DNA of 64,000 nt, from assembly GCF_030252425.1 (NCBI RefSeq), contig NZ_CP126994.1:4087001-4151000 (forward strand), in the 5' to 3' direction. Positions 45,656-63,132 of this stretch are shown here, one piece after another. A model generated the notes under the pieces. The model had not been told where the DNA came from, made no database searches, and was given only the letters and a program-made list of their open reading frames with translations. The number at the start of each line of letters is the position of its first letter. The stretch's first letter is position 1. A program made the position numbers and the translations under genes. The stretch is from Acidisoma sp. PAMC 29798. GTDB lineage: Bacteria > Pseudomonadota > Alphaproteobacteria > Acetobacterales > Acetobacteraceae.

Positions 45656-45938
45656 AACAGAATTCCGTCTGGCCTCGGCCAGGCGGCGAGGAGGGGGGGA
45701 CCCCTCCGAACCTGTCCAAGACCAGACGTGCCCGGCACTGGCCGAGGCTTAAAGGACCAGCAGGTCCGCGATTGGGAGACGGGGAAGCCAATGATCGGAA
45801 GGTCCGCGCAGGCGCGGGCCGGATGGCTTTGGCGGTTCCGGCTAAGGACAGGCGAACCGGGCGGACAGCGGGCGAAAGCCCAGTGGCCGCTCATGGGTAA
45901 CCGGTGGCAGGCGCAAGCCTGCGGCCAAGGAGTGTAGA
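45656..45938 (+). ncRNA. Ribosomal protein L10 leader
   Basis: A 283-base untranslated stretch before rplJ, the position of the L10(L12)4-binding autoregulatory leader known across bacteria. It is rich in inverted repeats: GCCTCGGCCAG (45672-45682) pairs with CTGGCCGAGGC (45738-45748), GGAGGGG pairs with CCCCTCC (45690-45707), and GGACC pairs with GGTCC (45752-45765). GTCTGG (45667-45672) can instead pair with CCAGAC (45722-45727), which excludes the 11-base stem. The ribosome site AAGGAG lies before the ATG. The start and end of the RNA are not defined by sequence alone. Confidence 0.7.
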
Positions 45939-46466
45939 ATGGACCGTACGGAGAAGCGTGAGTTCGTCGCTTCCCTCGCGGCGGTTTTCGCAGAGACGTC
46001 CATGGTGGTCGTGACCCGTAATGACGGGTTGACGGTCGCCGAAGTGACGGAACTGCGGAAGCGCATGCGGGCGGAAGGGGTGGACTTCAAGGTTACGAAG
46101 AACCGTCTGGCCACCCTCGCCCTGGAAGGTACCCGATTCGACAGCATCAAACCGCTGCTGAAGGGCCCGATCGCGCTTGCGTGGTCCAAGGATCCTGTGG
46201 CTGCGGCGAAGGTTTCTGTCGAGTTCGCCAAGATCAACGAGAAGTTTGTCGTGATCGGTGGTGCCCTCGGGCTTCAGGCGCTTGATGCGCTTGGGGTCAA
46301 GGCACTCGCCGAACTTCCGTCGCTCGATGCGCTGCGCGCAAGGCTGGTAGGGATGATTCAGACCCCCGCCACCCGGATCGCAGGCGTTGTTCAGGCGCCG
46401 GCCGGCAATCTCGCGCGGGTCTTCGGGGCCTATGCCAGAAGGGACGAGACGGCAGACGCCGCCTAG
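45939..46466 (+). CDS. rplJ: 50S ribosomal protein L10
   Basis: Anchors the L7/L12 stalk and, with L12, represses its own mRNA in studied bacteria. The 175 residues begin [17 protein letters not shown] and include [35 protein letters not shown] and [18 protein letters not shown]. The C-terminal helix that binds L12 dimers is present. It is preceded by the structured leader and followed by rplL after 80 bases. Confidence 0.97.
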   Translation: MDRTEKREFVASLAAVFAETSMVVVTRNDGLTVAEVTELRKRMRAEGVDFKVTKNRLATLALEGTRFDSIKPLLKGPIALAWSKDPVAAAKVSVEFAKINEKFVVIGGALGLQALDALGVKALAELPSLDALRARLVGMIQTPATRIAGVVQAPAGNLARVFGAYARRDETADAA

Positions 46467-46546
46467 CCGACCTTTCAGGAATGTGATGCCGTAAAAAGAA
46501 CGGCTTGCATTGAACCGATCAAAGTTTACATAATAGGAATTCAGAC

Positions 46547-46921
46547 ATGGCCGATCTATCGAGCTTGGTGGAACAGCTTTCCGCCCTTACCGTCTTGGAA
46601 GCCGCTGAGCTTTCGAAGCTTCTTGAGGAGAAGTGGGGCGTTTCCGCCGCCGCGCCCGCAGCCGCTGCCGCTGCTGGCCCCGCCGCCGCCGCCGCCGTCG
46701 TCGAAGAGCAGACCGAATTCACCGTGATGCTCACGAAGATCGGCGAGAAGAAGATCAACGTGATTAAGGAAGTGCGCACGATCACGGGTCTCGGCCTGAA
46801 AGAGGCCAAGGACCTGGTCGAGGCCGCTCCGAAGGCCGTCAAGGAAGCCGTGACGAAGGACGAAGCCGAGAAGATCAAGAAGGTTCTTGAAGAGAACGGA
46901 GCCTCCGTCGAAATCAAGTGA
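46547..46921 (+). CDS. rplL: 50S ribosomal protein L7/L12
   Basis: The multi-copy stalk protein that recruits translation factors. The 124 residues have the N-terminal dimer domain ([25 protein letters not shown]), an Ala-rich hinge (about 34-55), and the C-terminal domain with [37 protein letters not shown] and [20 protein letters not shown]. The start region is A+T-rich with AGGA eight bases before the ATG, which should favour strong translation. Confidence 0.98.
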   Translation: MADLSSLVEQLSALTVLEAAELSKLLEEKWGVSAAAPAAAAAAGPAAAAAVVEEQTEFTVMLTKIGEKKINVIKEVRTITGLGLKEAKDLVEAAPKAVKEAVTKDEAEKIKKVLEENGASVEIK

Positions 46922-46927
46922 TTTCGG

Positions 46928-46953
46928 CCAGCCAGGGAGTTCTTCCTGGCTGG
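46928..46953 (+). terminator. Hairpin between rplL and rpoB
   Basis: CCAGCCAGG (46928-46936) and CCTGGCTGG (46945-46953) form a perfect nine-base stem with an eight-base loop, starting just after the rplL stop. There is no T-run. E. coli has a partial attenuator at this position, and this hairpin may play the same part. Confidence 0.55.
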
Positions 46954-47190
46954 TGACTGAACGACGGAACGGGGTGGTGATCGGGTCGATCGCCACCCTT
47001 TCCTCGGTTGCGCGGGTCTAAGACCCGGGTCCAGGAATTGGCCTGACGGTCGGAAGATCGGGACTGAGCTTCGAACGCCCCAACGGCGCGAAGCGGACAG
47101 AGGCATGATCGGGCAATCTGTGCCTGACCAGTCTGAGGCCGGCCGGCATTATCCCGGCGCGGTGTGAAAATCGAGGGCTAAGGGCAAGCG

Positions 47191-51372
<4,182 letters not shown>

Positions 51373-51377
51373 TATCG

Positions 51378-51403
51378 ATGCGGAGGCCTCACGGCCTCCG
51401 CAT
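51378..51403 (+). terminator. Perfect hairpin between rpoB and rpoC
   Basis: ATGCGGAGGCC (51378-51388) and GGCCTCCGCAT (51393-51403) pair over 11 bases with a TCAC loop, five bases after the rpoB stop. There is no T-run, so it may be an RNA processing or stability element rather than a terminator. Full termination here would cut off rpoC. Confidence 0.45.
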
Positions 51404-51494
51404 GACGGCCGCGACGACGTATTGAACGCGTTCTTAAATCTGCCCCGTGGCCGGCTTCTGGCCGGTCCCGGCGCGGTTTGAAGGTGAAGCCCGC

Positions 51495-55658
<4,164 letters not shown>

Positions 55659-55669
55659 GCAGGCTTTAC

Positions 55670-55711
55670 GGCGGGTGAGGCGCGTCGCGATGGCGATGAT
55701 CCTCACCCGCC
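55670..55711 (+). terminator. Candidate terminator after rpoC
   Basis: GGCGGGTGAGG (55670-55680) pairs perfectly with CCTCACCCGCC (55701-55711) around a 20-base loop that can itself fold (TCGC/GCGA). It lies 12 bases after the rpoC stop. A T-run is lacking, but the position at the operon end supports a terminator. Confidence 0.6.
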
Positions 55712-55861
55712 CGGCGCCTTATTGAAGATTTAACCCTCTCCGAGTCGACGGGCGCGCCAAAACGAGGCATTGTTGGCACACCTAAAACCCGGCTGCACGG
55801 CGGGGCCGGCACGCGGATGCGCGGCACCTTCGTTTAGCTGAGCTGCACGGAACGATAGAGA

Positions 55862-56911
55862 GTGGCAGCCCTGCACACAGATAAAGATACGAGCGTCGCT
55901 GGATCTGGGCTTTCGGGCTCCGACTTGCATGGCTCAAACCTTGGCCATTCCCGCATCGGAGGTGAACTCCGGGACGCGCGTGAGCGGCTCGGGTGGGAGA
56001 TCGATGCCGTCGCCGAAGCGCTGCGGCTCAAGCCCGCCTTCATTCGCGCCATCGAAACCGGGGATATTCAGGGCCTGCCGGGCACGGCTTATGCCGTGGG
56101 CTTCGTGCGCACCTATGCCACCGCCCTCGGCCTTGACCCCAATGAAGCCATCCGCCGCTTCCGGGCCGAACGGGATGAGGTCAATCGCAAGACCGAGTTG
56201 GACTTTCCGGCGCCGGTTCCGCAGCGCGGCATTCCCGCCGGCGCTTTGGTTCTGGTCGGCGCCGTTGTCGCCATCGCGGGTTATATCGGCTGGTATCACT
56301 ACTCCGGCCGCAGTGACCGCACGGCCTCCGCCGTCGATCCGGTGCCCACGCATCTGGAGCCTTTGGCGCCGCCGACGCCCACGCCGCGCATGGCGGTCGT
56401 GACACCGGCTGCGCCGAAGCCCGCCGTCGTTGCCGTCAACCCGACCCCGAGCGGGCCTTTGCCGAATGACGCCGATGTCTCGCCCTCCTCGGCCGCCGCC
56501 GCCGTTCCCATGCCAGCCCCGGTCGTTATCGCCGCACCCCCGCCCGCCGCGACGGCGCCCATGGTTGCGGAGAATACGCCGGCCGTGCCCGCGCCCGTAG
56601 CCAATGCCGCTGCGGTCGCCGCACCCGGCACGATGGTCATCCAGGCGACGGCCGATGCCTGGATCGAGATCAAGAACGGCACCGGCCGGGTCGTCTACCA
56701 GAAGGTTCTGCATTCCGGGGACAGCTACACCGTGCCCGATCAGCCGCAGCTCACACTGACGACGGGCAATGCCTCCGGTACCCAGATCGTGCTGGGCGGC
56801 AACACGCTCGGCTCCCTGAAGGGCCATGTGCTGCGCAATCTTCCGCTCGACCCGGACAGCCTCAAGGCGCAGATCGTGCCGGTTTCCACCTCCGCGCCCG
56901 CCGCCCAATGA
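55862..56911 (+). CDS. rodZ: RodZ-like helix-turn-helix membrane protein
   Basis: A cytoskeletal protein family that links MreB to the wall-synthesis machinery. The 349 residues (GTG start) have a cytoplasmic HTH domain (about 31-105: [25 protein letters not shown] and [20 protein letters not shown]). One membrane helix spans about 124-146, then comes a Pro/Ala-rich periplasmic linker (150-250) and a C-terminal DUF4115 beta domain ([23 protein letters not shown]). It is 46 bases upstream of ispG, as in other alphaproteobacteria. Specific MreB binding is inferred from the family. Confidence 0.88.
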   Translation: MAALHTDKDTSVAGSGLSGSDLHGSNLGHSRIGGELRDARERLGWEIDAVAEALRLKPAFIRAIETGDIQGLPGTAYAVGFVRTYATALGLDPNEAIRRFRAERDEVNRKTELDFPAPVPQRGIPAGALVLVGAVVAIAGYIGWYHYSGRSDRTASAVDPVPTHLEPLAPPTPTPRMAVVTPAAPKPAVVAVNPTPSGPLPNDADVSPSSAAAAVPMPAPVVIAAPPPAATAPMVAENTPAVPAPVANAAAVAAPGTMVIQATADAWIEIKNGTGRVVYQKVLHSGDSYTVPDQPQLTLTTGNASGTQIVLGGNTLGSLKGHVLRNLPLDPDSLKAQIVPVSTSAPAAQ

Positions 56912-56957
56912 CCTCGGCGTCTTCGCGACATCGGGCCAGCCCGAACAGGAGCCTCGC

Positions 56958-58094
56958 ATGAACTATCGCGCCTATCAGCAGATCGACCGCCGCAAGTCCC
57001 GGCAGATCAGCGTCGGCTCGGTCAAGGTCGGCGGCGACGCACCGATCACCGTCCAGACCATGACCAATACGCTGACGACGGATGTCGATGGCACCGTCGC
57101 GCAAATCCGCCTCTCGGAGGCCGCCGGCGTTGATATCGTGCGCGTCTCCTGCCCTGATCAGGAAAGCACCGCCGCCCTGAAGGACATCGTCCGTCAGGTA
57201 AAGGTGCCGATCGTCGCCGACATCCATTTCCACTATCGCCGCGCGATCGAGGCGGCGCAGGCCGGCGCCGCCTGCCTGCGCATCAATCCCGGCAATATCG
57301 GCAGTGCCGAGCGTGTCCGCGAAGTGGTCAATGCCGCCCGCGACTACGGGTGTTCCATTCGCATCGGCGTCAATGCGGGGTCATTGGAACGGCATCTGCT
57401 GGAGAAATATGGCGAGCCGAACCCGGAGGCGCTGGTCGAAAGCGCCTTGGAGCATGCCAAGATCCTCCAGGATCACGACTTCCATGAGTTCAAGATCAGC
57501 GTGAAGGCCTCGGACGTCTTCATGGCGGTCGCGGCCTATCAGCAGCTCGCCGATGTCTGTGACGCGCCGTTGCACATCGGCATCACCGAAGCCGGCGGCA
57601 AGCGCACCGGCACCGTGAAATCCGCCATCGGCCTCGGTTCCCTGCTCTGGGCCGGCATCGGTGACACGCTGCGCGTGTCGCTCTCGGCCGAGCCTGCCGA
57701 AGAAGTGCTCGTCGGCTGGGAAATGCTGAAGTCTCTCGGCATTCGCCATCGCGGCGTGCGCATCATCTCCTGCCCGTCCTGCGCGCGGCAGGGGTTCGAT
57801 GTCATCCGCACCGTCCAGGCGCTGGAAGACCGCCTCGCCCATATCGAAACGCCGATCACGCTCTCCATCATCGGCTGCGTCGTCAATGGCCCCGGTGAAG
57901 CGCTGATGACCGACCTCGGCATCACCGGTGGCGGGGCCGGGCGGCACATGGTGTATAGCGCCGGCAAGCAGGACCATACGGTCGATAAGGACGCGATGAT
58001 CGACCACGTGGTCGAGCTGGTCGAGGCACGGTCCGCCCTGCTCAAGGCCGCCGAGCCCGCGCCCGTGTTGGTCGCCGCCGAAGCGGCCGAGTAG
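56958..58094 (+). CDS. ispG: 4-hydroxy-3-methylbut-2-en-1-yl diphosphate synthase
   Basis: A [4Fe-4S] enzyme of the MEP isoprenoid pathway that makes HMBPP. ATG 56958 gives 378 residues; the start [35 protein letters not shown] is the family pattern. Cluster cysteines lie in [13 protein letters not shown] and [10 protein letters not shown]. The substrate barrel includes [15 protein letters not shown] and RINPGNIGS. It feeds ubiquinone and hopanoid precursors. A single REP unit follows. Confidence 0.97.
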   Translation: MNYRAYQQIDRRKSRQISVGSVKVGGDAPITVQTMTNTLTTDVDGTVAQIRLSEAAGVDIVRVSCPDQESTAALKDIVRQVKVPIVADIHFHYRRAIEAAQAGAACLRINPGNIGSAERVREVVNAARDYGCSIRIGVNAGSLERHLLEKYGEPNPEALVESALEHAKILQDHDFHEFKISVKASDVFMAVAAYQQLADVCDAPLHIGITEAGGKRTGTVKSAIGLGSLLWAGIGDTLRVSLSAEPAEEVLVGWEMLKSLGIRHRGVRIISCPSCARQGFDVIRTVQALEDRLAHIETPITLSIIGCVVNGPGEALMTDLGITGGGAGRHMVYSAGKQDHTVDKDAMIDHVVELVEARSALLKAAEPAPVLVAAEAAE

Positions 58095-58109
58095 CGCACG
58101 TCACCTAGA

Positions 58110-58135
58110 GGCGGATAGCGCTACGCTCATCCGCC
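58110..58135. repeat. REP unit 5 (single 26-base palindrome)
   Basis: A single unit with arms GGCGGAT/ATCCGCC and centre AGCGCTACGCTC, 15 bases after the ispG stop and upstream of hisS. It matches the first-unit form of the REP pairs. It is the only unpaired one between genes in the same direction. Confidence 0.8.
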
Positions 58136-58196
58136 CTCCGGCTGTACAACGCCGCTCTTGTGCGTCCGTTGCACCCATTTTCGAGGCCCAAAATCC

Positions 58197-59444
58197 GTGA
58201 CCAGCCTGCAACCTGTTCGGGGTACGCGCGACCTTATCGGCGAGGAGCAACGCCGCCACCGCCAGGTGATCGACACCGCACGTCACATCGCGAGCCTCTA
58301 TGGCTTCGAGGAATGGTCGACGCCGATCTTCGAGGAGACGCGGGTCTTTTCCCGCACCCTCGGTGAAACCTCCGATGTCGTCACGAAGGAGATGTATACC
58401 TTCGAGGATCGCGGCGGCGACAGCATCACCCTGCGGCCGGAGAATACGGCCTCGGTCTGCCGGGCCTTGGTGAGCAACGGCCTCACCCAATCGCTGCCGC
58501 AGAAGGTCTTCTATGCGGGACCGATGTTTCGGTATGAGCGCCCGCAGAAAGGCCGCTACCGCCAGTTCCACCAGATCGGCCTTGAACTCATCGGCCCGGC
58601 CGAGCCGATGGCCGATGCCGAAGTCATCGCCTGCGGGTGGCATATCCAACAGGCGCTGGGCATTGCCGGCAATGTCGTGCTGGAGATTAACACCCTCGGT
58701 GACACGCCGAGCCGCGTCGCCTATCGCGCGGCCCTGGTGGCCTATTTCACGGCCCATGAGTCCCGTTTGTCCGAAGACAGCCGCCATCGCCTCAGCCGCA
58801 ATCCCATGCGCATCCTCGACAGCAAGGATGAAGGCGACCGCCGCATCGTTGCCGATGCGCCGACAATCGCGGCACATCTGACGCCGGAAGCCGCGACCTT
58901 CTACGACACCGTGCGGCGCCATCTGACGACACTCGGCATTCCCTTCGTCGAGAATCCGCGGATCGTGCGCGGCCTCGACTATTACAGCCACACCGCCTTC
59001 GAATTCGTGACGACCGATCTCGGTGCGCAGGGCACGGTCATGGGCGGTGGCCGCTACGACGGCCTGATCGCCGAAATGGGCGGCCCGGATACGCCGGCCG
59101 TTGGTTGGGCAGCGGGCGTCGAGCGGCTGGCGATGCTGATTGCACCGCCGGGCGCGGGTCCCGCGCCCGTCGCGGTCATTCCCGTGGGCGATGAGGCCGA
59201 GGCTGAGGCCTTCCGCATTGCGCAAACCCTGCGCACCGCCGGCATCCGCACCGAAATGGCCTATCGCGGCAATCTGCGCCGCCGCATGGAACGCGCCAAC
59301 AAGATCGGCGCGCGCGCCGCCGTGATCATCGGCGGGGAAGAAGCGGCGCGTGGCGTGGCCCAGGTGAAGAACCTCGTCAGCGGCGCGCAGAGCGAAGTGG
59401 CGCTCGACGCTCTGGTGGCGGCTCTTCAGGACCCCACCGCGTGA
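58197..59444 (+). CDS. hisS: Histidyl-tRNA synthetase
   Basis: Charges tRNA-His. GTG 58197 gives 415 residues starting with the family [11 protein letters not shown]; a TTG further upstream is possible but adds unlike sequence. Class II motifs are present: motif 2 [13 protein letters not shown], the ATP/His stretch [13 protein letters not shown], and His-specific [12 protein letters not shown]. Motif 3 is [12 protein letters not shown]. The C-terminal anticodon domain (about 320-415) is complete. It overlaps prfA by four bases. Confidence 0.97.
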   Translation: MTSLQPVRGTRDLIGEEQRRHRQVIDTARHIASLYGFEEWSTPIFEETRVFSRTLGETSDVVTKEMYTFEDRGGDSITLRPENTASVCRALVSNGLTQSLPQKVFYAGPMFRYERPQKGRYRQFHQIGLELIGPAEPMADAEVIACGWHIQQALGIAGNVVLEINTLGDTPSRVAYRAALVAYFTAHESRLSEDSRHRLSRNPMRILDSKDEGDRRIVADAPTIAAHLTPEAATFYDTVRRHLTTLGIPFVENPRIVRGLDYYSHTAFEFVTTDLGAQGTVMGGGRYDGLIAEMGGPDTPAVGWAAGVERLAMLIAPPGAGPAPVAVIPVGDEAEAEAFRIAQTLRTAGIRTEMAYRGNLRRRMERANKIGARAAVIIGGEEAARGVAQVKNLVSGAQSEVALDALVAALQDPTA

Positions 59445-60508
59445 GCCTGGAGACAAAATTCGACAGCATCCTCGCGCGATCGGAGGAGTTGTCGCATCTC
59501 CTGTCCTCCGCGCCATCGGGCGAGGAATTCGTGCGTGCCTCACGCGAGCTGTCGGAAATCAATCCCGTCGTCGCCCTGATCATCGAGCTGCGCGACACTG
59601 AGCAGAAGCTCTCCGAAGCGACGGCGATGCTCGGCGACCCGGAGATGCACGAACTTGCCGAGACCGAGAGCGAGTTTCTGAAGTCGCGCCTGCCGGATCT
59701 GGAAAAGGAGATTCGCCTCGCTCTGCTTCCCAAGGATGAGGCAGATGAGCGCTCGGCCATTCTCGAACTGCGGCCAGCGGCGGGCGGTGACGAGGCGGCG
59801 CTGTTCGCCGCCCAGCTTTTCGGCATGTATCAGCGCTACGCCGAAGGCCAAGGCTGGCGCTTCGAGATTATGGAATATGGCGACACGGAACTCGGCGGCC
59901 TCAAGGAAGGCATCGCCAATGTCACCGGCCGCAATGTCTTCGCGCGGTTGAAGTTCGAATCCGGCGTGCATCGCGTGCAGCGCGTGCCGGACACGGAAAG
60001 CCAGGGCCGCATCCATACCTCCACCGTCACCGTGGCCGTTTTGCCCGAGGCCCAGGAAGTGGATGTCACCATCAATGACAGCGACCTGCGCATCGATGTC
60101 TATCGCGCGCAGGGTGCCGGCGGCCAGCATGTGAACAAGACCGAAAGTGCTGTGCGCATCACCCATCTTCCCACCGGCATCGCCGTCGCGATGCAGGAAG
60201 AGAAAAGCCAGCACAAGAACAAAGCCAAGGCGATGAAGATCCTCATGGCCCGGCTCTATGAGCGCGAGCGCGCGAGCTTGCATGCCACGCGCTCAGCCGA
60301 TCGCCGATCGCAGGTCGGCACCGGCGACCGCAGTGAGCGCATCCGCACTTACAACTTTCCCCAAGGTCGGGTGACAGATCATCGCATCAACCTGACGCTC
60401 TATAAGATCGACCGGGTCATGCTGGGCGAGATGGACGAAATCATAGATGCGCTGGCGCAGGAAGATCAGGCCGCCCGCCTCGCGACCTTCACCACCGCGG
60501 ACGCGTGA
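59441..60508 (+). CDS. prfA: Peptide chain release factor 1
   Basis: Ends translation at UAA and UAG. The 355 residues (GTG start) have the catalytic GGQ at 227-229 in [18 protein letters not shown], the [13 protein letters not shown] stretch and the C-terminal [18 protein letters not shown]. Its GGQ glutamine is a target of the methyltransferase encoded next. Overlaps with hisS and prmC suggest translational coupling. Confidence 0.98.
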   Translation: MSLETKFDSILARSEELSHLLSSAPSGEEFVRASRELSEINPVVALIIELRDTEQKLSEATAMLGDPEMHELAETESEFLKSRLPDLEKEIRLALLPKDEADERSAILELRPAAGGDEAALFAAQLFGMYQRYAEGQGWRFEIMEYGDTELGGLKEGIANVTGRNVFARLKFESGVHRVQRVPDTESQGRIHTSTVTVAVLPEAQEVDVTINDSDLRIDVYRAQGAGGQHVNKTESAVRITHLPTGIAVAMQEEKSQHKNKAKAMKILMARLYERERASLHATRSADRRSQVGTGDRSERIRTYNFPQGRVTDHRINLTLYKIDRVMLGEMDEIIDALAQEDQAARLATFTTADA

Positions 60509-61350
60509 CGCCCATCACCACGAGCCTGGCGGTGGCGACGGCGCAACTCGCCGCCGCCGGCATCGACGATCCGCATCGCGAAGCGCGCATTCTCCTCGCC
60601 CATGCCCTCGGCATCGACCGGACGGCGCTGGTCCGCCGCCTGGACGGCACGCTGACGGCGGCGGAGGCTGATCGTTTTCGATCCTTGATCAGCCGGCGTG
60701 CGGCACGCGAACCGGCTGCGACCATTTTCGGACATCGTGAGTTCTGGAGCCTGGATTTCATCGTCTCCAAGGACACGCTGATCCCCCGCCCGGACTCGGA
60801 ACTGCTGATCGAGACAGCGTTGACGCTTCATCCGGATCGCAAGCTCGGCCGCATCCTCGACCTCGGCACCGGCACCGGCTGCCTGCTGCTGGCGGCGCTC
60901 ACGGAATTTCCTACGGCCTGGGGATTGGGCATCGATCTTTCGCCCGCCGCGGCGCGCATCGCCCAGATGAACGCGCAAAATCTGGGCCTGTCCGACCGCG
61001 CCGCGATCCTGGTGGCGGAGTGGACCGAGGCGCTGGCGGGCCGCTTCGACCTCATTGTGAGCAATCCGCCCTATATTCCGCTGGGCGATATCGCCGGCCT
61101 GATGCCCGAAGTCGCCGCGCATGAGCCGCATCTCGCCTTGGACGGCGGGCCTGATGGACTCGATCCCTACCGCACGCTCTTTCCCCGCCTGGAGCGACTT
61201 TTGACGCCCGCCGGCACGGCGCTGTTCGAATTCGGCATCGGCCAAGCCGACGCGCTGGCGAGTCTTGCGCGGGAGACGGGGCTGCGCGTCCTCGGCCAGG
61301 AGCGGGACCTAGCGGGGCTCCCGCGCGTGTTGATTGTGTGTCGCCCGTAA
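60505..61350 (+). CDS. prmC: Release-factor glutamine N5-methyltransferase
   Basis: Methylates the GGQ glutamine of release factors. The 281 residues (GTG start overlapping the prfA stop) have an N-terminal helical domain, the SAM site [16 protein letters not shown], and the catalytic [10 protein letters not shown] that binds Gln. [11 protein letters not shown] is also typical. The prfA-prmC pairing strongly supports the call. Confidence 0.96.
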   Translation: MTPITTSLAVATAQLAAAGIDDPHREARILLAHALGIDRTALVRRLDGTLTAAEADRFRSLISRRAAREPAATIFGHREFWSLDFIVSKDTLIPRPDSELLIETALTLHPDRKLGRILDLGTGTGCLLLAALTEFPTAWGLGIDLSPAAARIAQMNAQNLGLSDRAAILVAEWTEALAGRFDLIVSNPPYIPLGDIAGLMPEVAAHEPHLALDGGPDGLDPYRTLFPRLERLLTPAGTALFEFGIGQADALASLARETGLRVLGQERDLAGLPRVLIVCRP

Positions 61351-61569
61351 AAATCTATTGGCTTCGCGATGCGCGCAGGCTAGCGTGCGCCTGCGTGGTG
61401 TGGAGGTGCTGAACAGCCGACCGCCATAGTCTCCGACGTGACTGCTTGGGTTTCGGCCCGAAGCGTGCGTCGTGGAAATCAAGTCCAAAGCGTGCAACTG
61501 GAAGATGTCTGGCCGTCGTCATGGACACGGCTAGCGCTGTTGCAAACAGGAAAGCGACTCGTCCTCAGG

Positions 61570-62055
61570 ATGAATATCAAACGTATGCGTGGCCGTGGCC
61601 ATCGCGGGAACGGCAGCACTGGTAGCGGCGGCGGCGGCACTGGTGGTGGAATGCGTCATCAAGGCGGCGGCAGCAACGGTGGCGTTCCTCTCAATCGCAA
61701 CCATGTTTTCGACAGCAATGGCCCCGATCTTCGCATTCGTGGAACGGCGCAGCAGCTTTTCGAAAAGTACCTGCAGCTCGGCCGCGATGCGACAAGTTCC
61801 GGCGATCGCGTGATGGGCGAAGGATACTTTCAGCATGCGGAGCATTACTTCCGCATCGTGAGTGTTATCAACCAAGCCGCAGCGCAGAACCAGCAGCAGC
61901 AGCCCGGCTACCAGAACGGCCAGCCGCGCCGCAACGGTGAAGAGTCAACCGGCGAAGACGGTGAGATGCAGTCGCAGGAGTCCAATGAGGACAATCGCGG
62001 CAATTACGCCGAGGCGCGGGAAATTCCGATCGGCGCCTCCGCCCCCGAGGCGTAA
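61570..62055 (+). CDS. DUF4167 protein
   Basis: A 161-residue alphaproteobacterial protein of unknown function. ATG 61570 (MNIKRMRGRGHRGNG) is chosen because the family starts this way; a longer upstream frame is unlike it. The basic, Gly-rich N-terminus suggests nucleic-acid binding. The conserved core is HVFDSNGPDLRIRGTAQQLFEKYLQLGRDA followed by SGDRVMGEGYFQHAEHYFRI. The C-terminus is Gln/Asn/Glu-rich and disordered. Its position after prmC is common in this class. Confidence 0.9.
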   Translation: MNIKRMRGRGHRGNGSTGSGGGGTGGGMRHQGGGSNGGVPLNRNHVFDSNGPDLRIRGTAQQLFEKYLQLGRDATSSGDRVMGEGYFQHAEHYFRIVSVINQAAAQNQQQQPGYQNGQPRRNGEESTGEDGEMQSQESNEDNRGNYAEAREIPIGASAPEA

Positions 62056-62070
62056 GGCTGGATAGGTAGG

Positions 62071-62087
62071 CTTGGCCGTCGGCCAAG
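62071..62087. terminator. Short hairpin after DUF4167 gene
   Basis: CTTGGCC and GGCCAAG form a perfect seven-base stem with a three-base loop, 15 bases after the stop. It is followed by ATTGTCGT and could aid termination together with the larger hairpin next to it. Confidence 0.45.
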
Positions 62088-62092
62088 ATTGT

Positions 62093-62122
62093 CGTCATGC
62101 TCTGCCTTCGCAGAGCATGACG
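62093..62122. terminator. Bidirectional terminator hairpin
   Basis: CGTCATGCTCTGC (62093-62105) and GCAGAGCATGACG (62110-62122) form a perfect 13-base stem with a CTTC loop. It lies between the convergent DUF4167 and acyP genes, which suits termination in both directions. No T-run is present on either side. Confidence 0.65.
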
Positions 62123-62143
62123 GTGTAGATGGGGCGGTTCGCC

Positions 62144-62419
62144 CTACTCCCCCAACCGCAACCGAAACCCCGGTTCCTCCGGCGGTTCGGCTTTTTCTTC
62201 GACAATGCTCTCCACCTGAGCAAAGCGCGGGCCACGTCTACACGCCCGCGCCAATTCCTCCACGGCATCGGCGGTGCCGCTGATCAGAGCCTCCACTGTG
62301 CCATTGGCGCGATTGCGCACCCAGCCATCGACGCCCATGGCGGTCGCCTCGGTCACCATCCAGTCGCGAAACCCAACGCCCTGAACGCGGCCGGAGATGA
62401 TGAGATGCTTGGCGCTCAT
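62144..62419 (-). CDS. acyP: Acylphosphatase
   Basis: A small hydrolase of acyl phosphates such as acetyl- or carbamoyl-phosphate. The 91 residues show the family start HLIISGRVQGVGFRDWM with the catalytic Arg, and GWVRNRANGTVEAL with the catalytic Asn. Length is normal. It overlaps the ATP12 gene by four bases. Confidence 0.95.
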   Translation of the reverse strand: MSAKHLIISGRVQGVGFRDWMVTEATAMGVDGWVRNRANGTVEALISGTADAVEELARACRRGPRFAQVESIVEEKAEPPEEPGFRLRLGE

Positions 62420-63132
62420 GCCGCACCCCGTGTCAGCCTGACATAAGTCGCGGCGGCACTGACGTCATCGCCCGCGCGCGCCCGATGCGCCGCCGCATCC
62501 TCATCCCGGCCCCAACGCTCCTCCTGATAGAGCTCGTCAATGACAGACAGCCCATAGGCCTCCGTCGCGTTCATCTCGCCTTCGATGATGGCTAAGCCCA
62601 GGACCAAGCTGCCCAGCACCGGCACCATCACGCCCAACGCCGCCAGGGCATGGGCATCCTGCGCCGCCACGGCGGCGGCGAGGGCGGCCAAAGCCTGCGG
62701 ACTCTGATCGATGAAGCCAATGCCGCGCGTGACCAGAAGGGCCGCGCCGTAGCGCTTCTCCGCCCAGTCGAGCCAAGGCTGCCAGGCGGCATCCTGCTGG
62801 GCGAGCAGCGCGGGCGTCGCCTCCGCCCGGTAGCAAAGCAGATCGGCACGCGCATAGGCCGCGATCGCCGCCGCCGTCTCAGCCGGGGCGGGTGCGATGC
62901 GCAGGGTCGCCGTCGCCGCAAGCTGAGTCATGGGTAGCAGCCCCGGCGTCACGGTCGCCCCCTTGGCACCGCCGCCCGCCTGATCCCATTCGTCCACAAT
63001 CGCCTCCGCGAGGGGCCGATGCGCCAGCGCCAGGCTCTCGCCACCCGGAAGCCGCATCGGCTTGCCGTCGAGCAGGACCGAGAAGCGGCCCTCGGCCTCG
63101 GCCAGTGCGGCGCGGTCCCAAAAGCGCTTCAT
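62416..63132 (-). CDS. ATP12-family F1-ATPase assembly chaperone
   Basis: A 238-residue protein of the ATP12 family; the mitochondrial member helps assemble the alpha subunit of F1-ATPase, and alphaproteobacteria carry homologues. Family marks are RFWDRAALAEAEGRFSVLLDGKPMRLP, EWDQAGG, the ADLLCYRAE stretch and the C-terminal DELYQEERWGRDEDAAAHR. It overlaps the AsmA-like gene by four bases and acyP by four. F1 genes are not in the window. Confidence 0.93.
   Translation of the reverse strand: MKRFWDRAALAEAEGRFSVLLDGKPMRLPGGESLALAHRPLAEAIVDEWDQAGGGAKGATVTPGLLPMTQLAATATLRIAPAPAETAAAIAAYARADLLCYRAEATPALLAQQDAAWQPWLDWAEKRYGAALLVTRGIGFIDQSPQALAALAAAVAAQDAHALAALGVMVPVLGSLVLGLAIIEGEMNATEAYGLSVIDELYQEERWGRDEDAAAHRARAGDDVSAAATYVRLTRGAA

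Noticed and set aside
46505-46534. TTGCAT and CATAAT spaced as a sigma-70 promoter before rplL
   Set aside because: The implied RNA start would lie after the AGGA ribosome site, only a few bases from the ATG. The A+T-rich tract is better read as a strong translation start.
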